Assembly (NCBI GenBank): GCA_014634225.1
Contig: BLFN01000057.1
Location: forward strand, 4,275,718-4,285,717
Reading direction: 5' to 3'
DNA length: 10,000 nt
From: Acropora yongei
Taxonomy: Eukaryota > Cnidaria > Anthozoa > Scleractinia > Acroporidae
Shown here: piece after piece, positions 8,239 through 10,000 of the stretch
Layout of the letters: each line of letters opens with the position of its first letter
How positions within the stretch are numbered: the stretch's first letter is position 1
Notes under the pieces: generated by a model
Database searches by the model: none
The model's input: only the letters and a program-made list of their open reading frames with translations
Told to the model about the DNA's origin: nothing
Program-made: the position numbers and the translations under genes

Positions 8239-8244
8239 GTAAGT
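8239..8244 (+). promoter_or_regulatory. Possible splice donor GTAAGT
   Basis: A full match to the metazoan donor consensus, 4 bp after the stop of the 7746-8234 frame. Such hexamers also occur by chance, so the call depends on whether that frame is a real or former exon. Confidence 0.3.
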
Positions 8245-9400
8245 AACGAACACTCATGACCCTTGCAGCCTTTTACATCCATAGATCGTTTGCGTGGAAT
8301 TGGAAGAGCTTATCTTGACCAATTGACCAAATATGTTCAATCTTCTCCGATAGCACCATTTAAAAATTGCGTCGAAACCTTCCCCATAAGAGACGCTTGG
8401 CTTGGTCCTCTAAACAAACGTCGCAATTGAAGCACACAAAAATCAGAAGACTGAATCTTGCGGGGAACTCTCGGGATTTATAAAATGGACAGTATCGGAT
8501 TTTACTCCAGTCGCCCACTTGAAGACGGAAGGGGGTGCGCAGACTCACGGTGCCTCCACTGCGACCTAGCATTAAAACATTCATTAGTCCTGACCTGGTA
8601 ATAACCAGGACTACCTGTACCACGATCCGGGAATCTTAAATAAGGCACCATTCTGCATTCGCGAAAAGAACTGATTCTCGAGGACGGAAGGAATTCAAGC
8701 TGGTTAAAGCTGTGCTTCGCGGTTAAAGCGCTTTTTTTTTCCTTCAGGTTCTACGAAGCGGAAATGTCAAAGCAGCCTACCTCCGAAGGAAGCAAAAATG
8801 GAAAGTTATGACAAAATCAGTTTTCCCTATTCATACTTCATAACAGGTGCATTCAGGCCAATGCAACTTTAGACAACCACGGTTTGAATGCTGTTTAGGG
8901 AAGCAGAGTAAGTATGGACCCTCTTTTCAGAAGGAGCCAGGTGTCGCCTGTTCATTCTCATCTGGTACAAGAGAAACTTACTGTACTCCTCTCGCATCCG
9001 ATTCTAAACTATTTGACAATTTGAAAATGATCAACAAACATTCCTGGGAAACTAGGGCGTGAATCCAGAAACAGTTATTGCTAATATCTAGTTATGCCCG
9101 ATATATGAGTAAGAAAAACATGGCCTATAAACCGAAATATACATTATATCATAGTAGCTATATATCATAATAGTACTAACTATGATTATATTGAACTATG
9201 AGAGTAAAGTTGAATGTAATACGGGTGTGCAATTCATTAAATCAGTGGTGCTTAGCGTTAACTTTAGATGAAACGACAAACGAGGTTTGACTTCCCCGGG
9301 CTAAAATGCCTTGGCCATCGTATGCTCGTTTGACAGTAAACAAGGGTCTCGTTATGAAAAATTCAAGGACCAAAGTCTTGGTAAACTCTTACTGTTTACC
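8245..9400. other. No supported gene
   Basis: Open frames at 8360-8623 (minus) and 8847-9062 (plus) lack motifs and are not called. Small structures seen: overlapping alternative hairpins at 8586-8612 (AGTCCTG/CAGGACT and CCTGGT/ACCAGG), GGTTAAAGC repeated at 8702 and 8721, and an AT-rich patch of TATATCATA-type repeats at about 9140-9200. No RNA gene is recognised. Confidence 0.4.
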
Positions 9401-9418
9401 GGTATAAGCCGGTATAAG
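9399..9418. repeat. 10-bp tandem repeat CCGGTATAAG x2
   Basis: Two exact adjacent copies, 9399-9408 and 9409-9418. Just upstream, GTAAAC and GTTTAC form a small inverted repeat. They lie immediately before the foldback-family fragment. Confidence 0.75.
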
Positions 9419-9420
9419 GA

Positions 9421-9445
9421 TTAACGCTCGAAACATCAGCTTCGT
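9421..9445 (-). repeat. Fragment of the foldback family
   Basis: AACGCTCGAAACATCAGCTT matches the palindrome segment of arm C1 read in reverse (AAGCTGACGTTTCGAGCGTT, at about 1368-1387) with one mismatch in 20. The rest of the arm is absent, so this is a truncated copy or a related subfamily. Confidence 0.6.
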
Positions 9446-9492
9446 TATCTCTTTGCAGAGAACATTTGACATTTATAGTTTGGCAAAATGAG

Positions 9493-9679
9493 CTGGATAA
9501 TTTTCAATGGTCATACATCGAAGAGCTTCTCTCGGTTAATAAAGAAATATGGCATTGCTCGCAGATAGCTTTATGAGGATGGAGGAACGAAACGTTTTTC
9601 TTAAAAGTGTGAAATAAGTAATTAAAGGTTACTTCATGCACAATATTTGGTCTTCCTTGCAATTGGCAAGCATCATTTA
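9493..9679. repeat. Direct repeat copy 1 (~350-bp period)
   Basis: Strong similarity starts at TCGGTTAATAAAGAAATATG (9532) and includes TTCTTAAAAGTGTGAAATAAG and GCACAATATTTGGTCTTCCT, ending CATCATTTA. A weaker shared CTGGATAATT at 9493 suggests the unit starts earlier. Compared with copy 2 it has an extra stretch of about 24 bp (GCATTGCTCGCAGATAGC..., about 9551-9575) and about 6 bp more near 9660. Confidence 0.85.
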
Positions 9680-9764
9680 TCAACAGAGCATAATAGCATT
9701 GGCACCAAAATAAAGCTTAAGATTGCATAGTAATGTTAAAGGTATGACTTCCTGTCGTTGCCTG

Positions 9765-9840
9765 TCTTTTTTTTTTATATTTTCTTTATTTTTCTTTTTT
9801 TCTTTTTTTTTTTTGCATTTTGTTGTTTTCTTTCTTTTTT
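9765..9840. repeat. Long pyrimidine (T-rich) tract
   Basis: About 75 bases of nearly pure T and C with runs of up to 14 T. It lies between the two direct repeat copies. It creates a spurious F-rich open frame (9723-9944). Confidence 0.85.
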
Positions 9841-9841
9841 A

Positions 9842-10000
9842 CTGGATAATTAAGGCTCTGTTTTTAGGTCTTATCTTTCACAATCGGTTAATAAAGAAAT
9901 ATGAGGTTGGAGGAAGAAAACATTTTCTTAAAAGCGTGAAATAAGTCAGTAAAGGTTGCCGCATGCACAATATTTGGTCTTCCTTGGTAAGCGTCATTTA
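9842..10000. repeat. Direct repeat copy 2, cut by window edge
   Basis: CTGGATAATT (9842), then from 9884 TCGGTTAATAAAGAAATATG, AAAAGCGTGAAATAAGTCAG and GCACAATATTTGGTCTTCCT to GCGTCATTTA at the last base. It aligns with 9493-9679 at an offset of about 350 bp. The repeat probably continues beyond the window, so the array may have more units. Confidence 0.85.

Noticed and set aside
8360..8623. 87-codon minus-strand open frame
   Set aside because: No motif, no context, and no splice pair linking it to another coding segment. It could be part of an unannotated exon, but nothing supports that.
9723..9944. 73-codon open frame rich in phenylalanine
   Set aside because: It is produced by the pyrimidine tract between the direct repeats.

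Overview
The window looks like nuclear DNA from an animal, most likely a cnidarian and perhaps a stony coral. Nothing in it reads as prokaryotic: no long intact ORFs, no operons, no ribosome binding sites. It carries splice-like signals, A/T-rich microsatellites, MITE-like inverted-repeat elements and decayed coding sequence. The coral guess rests on the foldback repeat family at 166-2316 (motifs such as GTTTCTAAAGAAAC and TTTCGAGCGTTAGCCCTTCGTC), which I recall as abundant in scleractinian genomes. That is memory, not a search.

Layout. (1) 1-2320 is a nest of foldback elements: two plus-oriented arms (166-370 and 1250-1421) and two minus-oriented arms (1142-1234 and 2083-2316) of one family. 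A different 531-bp inverted-repeat element (593-1123) lies inside the first half. This part is comparatively rich in CpG. (2) 2320-3225 is AT-rich and holds a 140-bp MITE candidate bounded by TTAA (2802-2949), a hairpin, and a 44-codon plus-strand coding-like tail (2985-3119). (3) 3226-5342, minus strand, is an old protein-coding relic of about 2.1 kb. Reading frames such as 5002-4625, 4393-3841, 3780-3366 and 3408-3226 follow one another, broken by frameshifts and stops. (4) 5343-6165 has no recognised feature. (5) 6170-6847, minus strand, is a second relic: a lysine-rich segment, an E/K/R-rich coiled-coil segment and an alanine-ending C-terminus, in three shifted frames. (6) 6848-7535 has nothing recognised. 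A second, weaker TTAA-bounded candidate lies at 7536-7705. (7) 7746-8244 is an unrecognised hydrophobic ORF that may be a decayed exon; a GTAAGT donor-like site follows its stop codon, and a 28-bp tandem duplication lies inside it. (8) 8245-9400 has no supported gene. (9) 9421-10000 has a small fragment of the foldback family, then a direct duplication (9493-9679 and 9842-10000, offset about 350 bp) with a long pyrimidine tract between the copies.

No intact gene can be supported, so there is no pathway to describe. The window is best read as a mobile-element and pseudogene landscape. The most interesting points are the foldback cluster whose arms keep a pair of CCAAT boxes at the same 31-bp spacing, the TTAA-bounded short elements, and the two minus-strand relics of unrecognised proteins.
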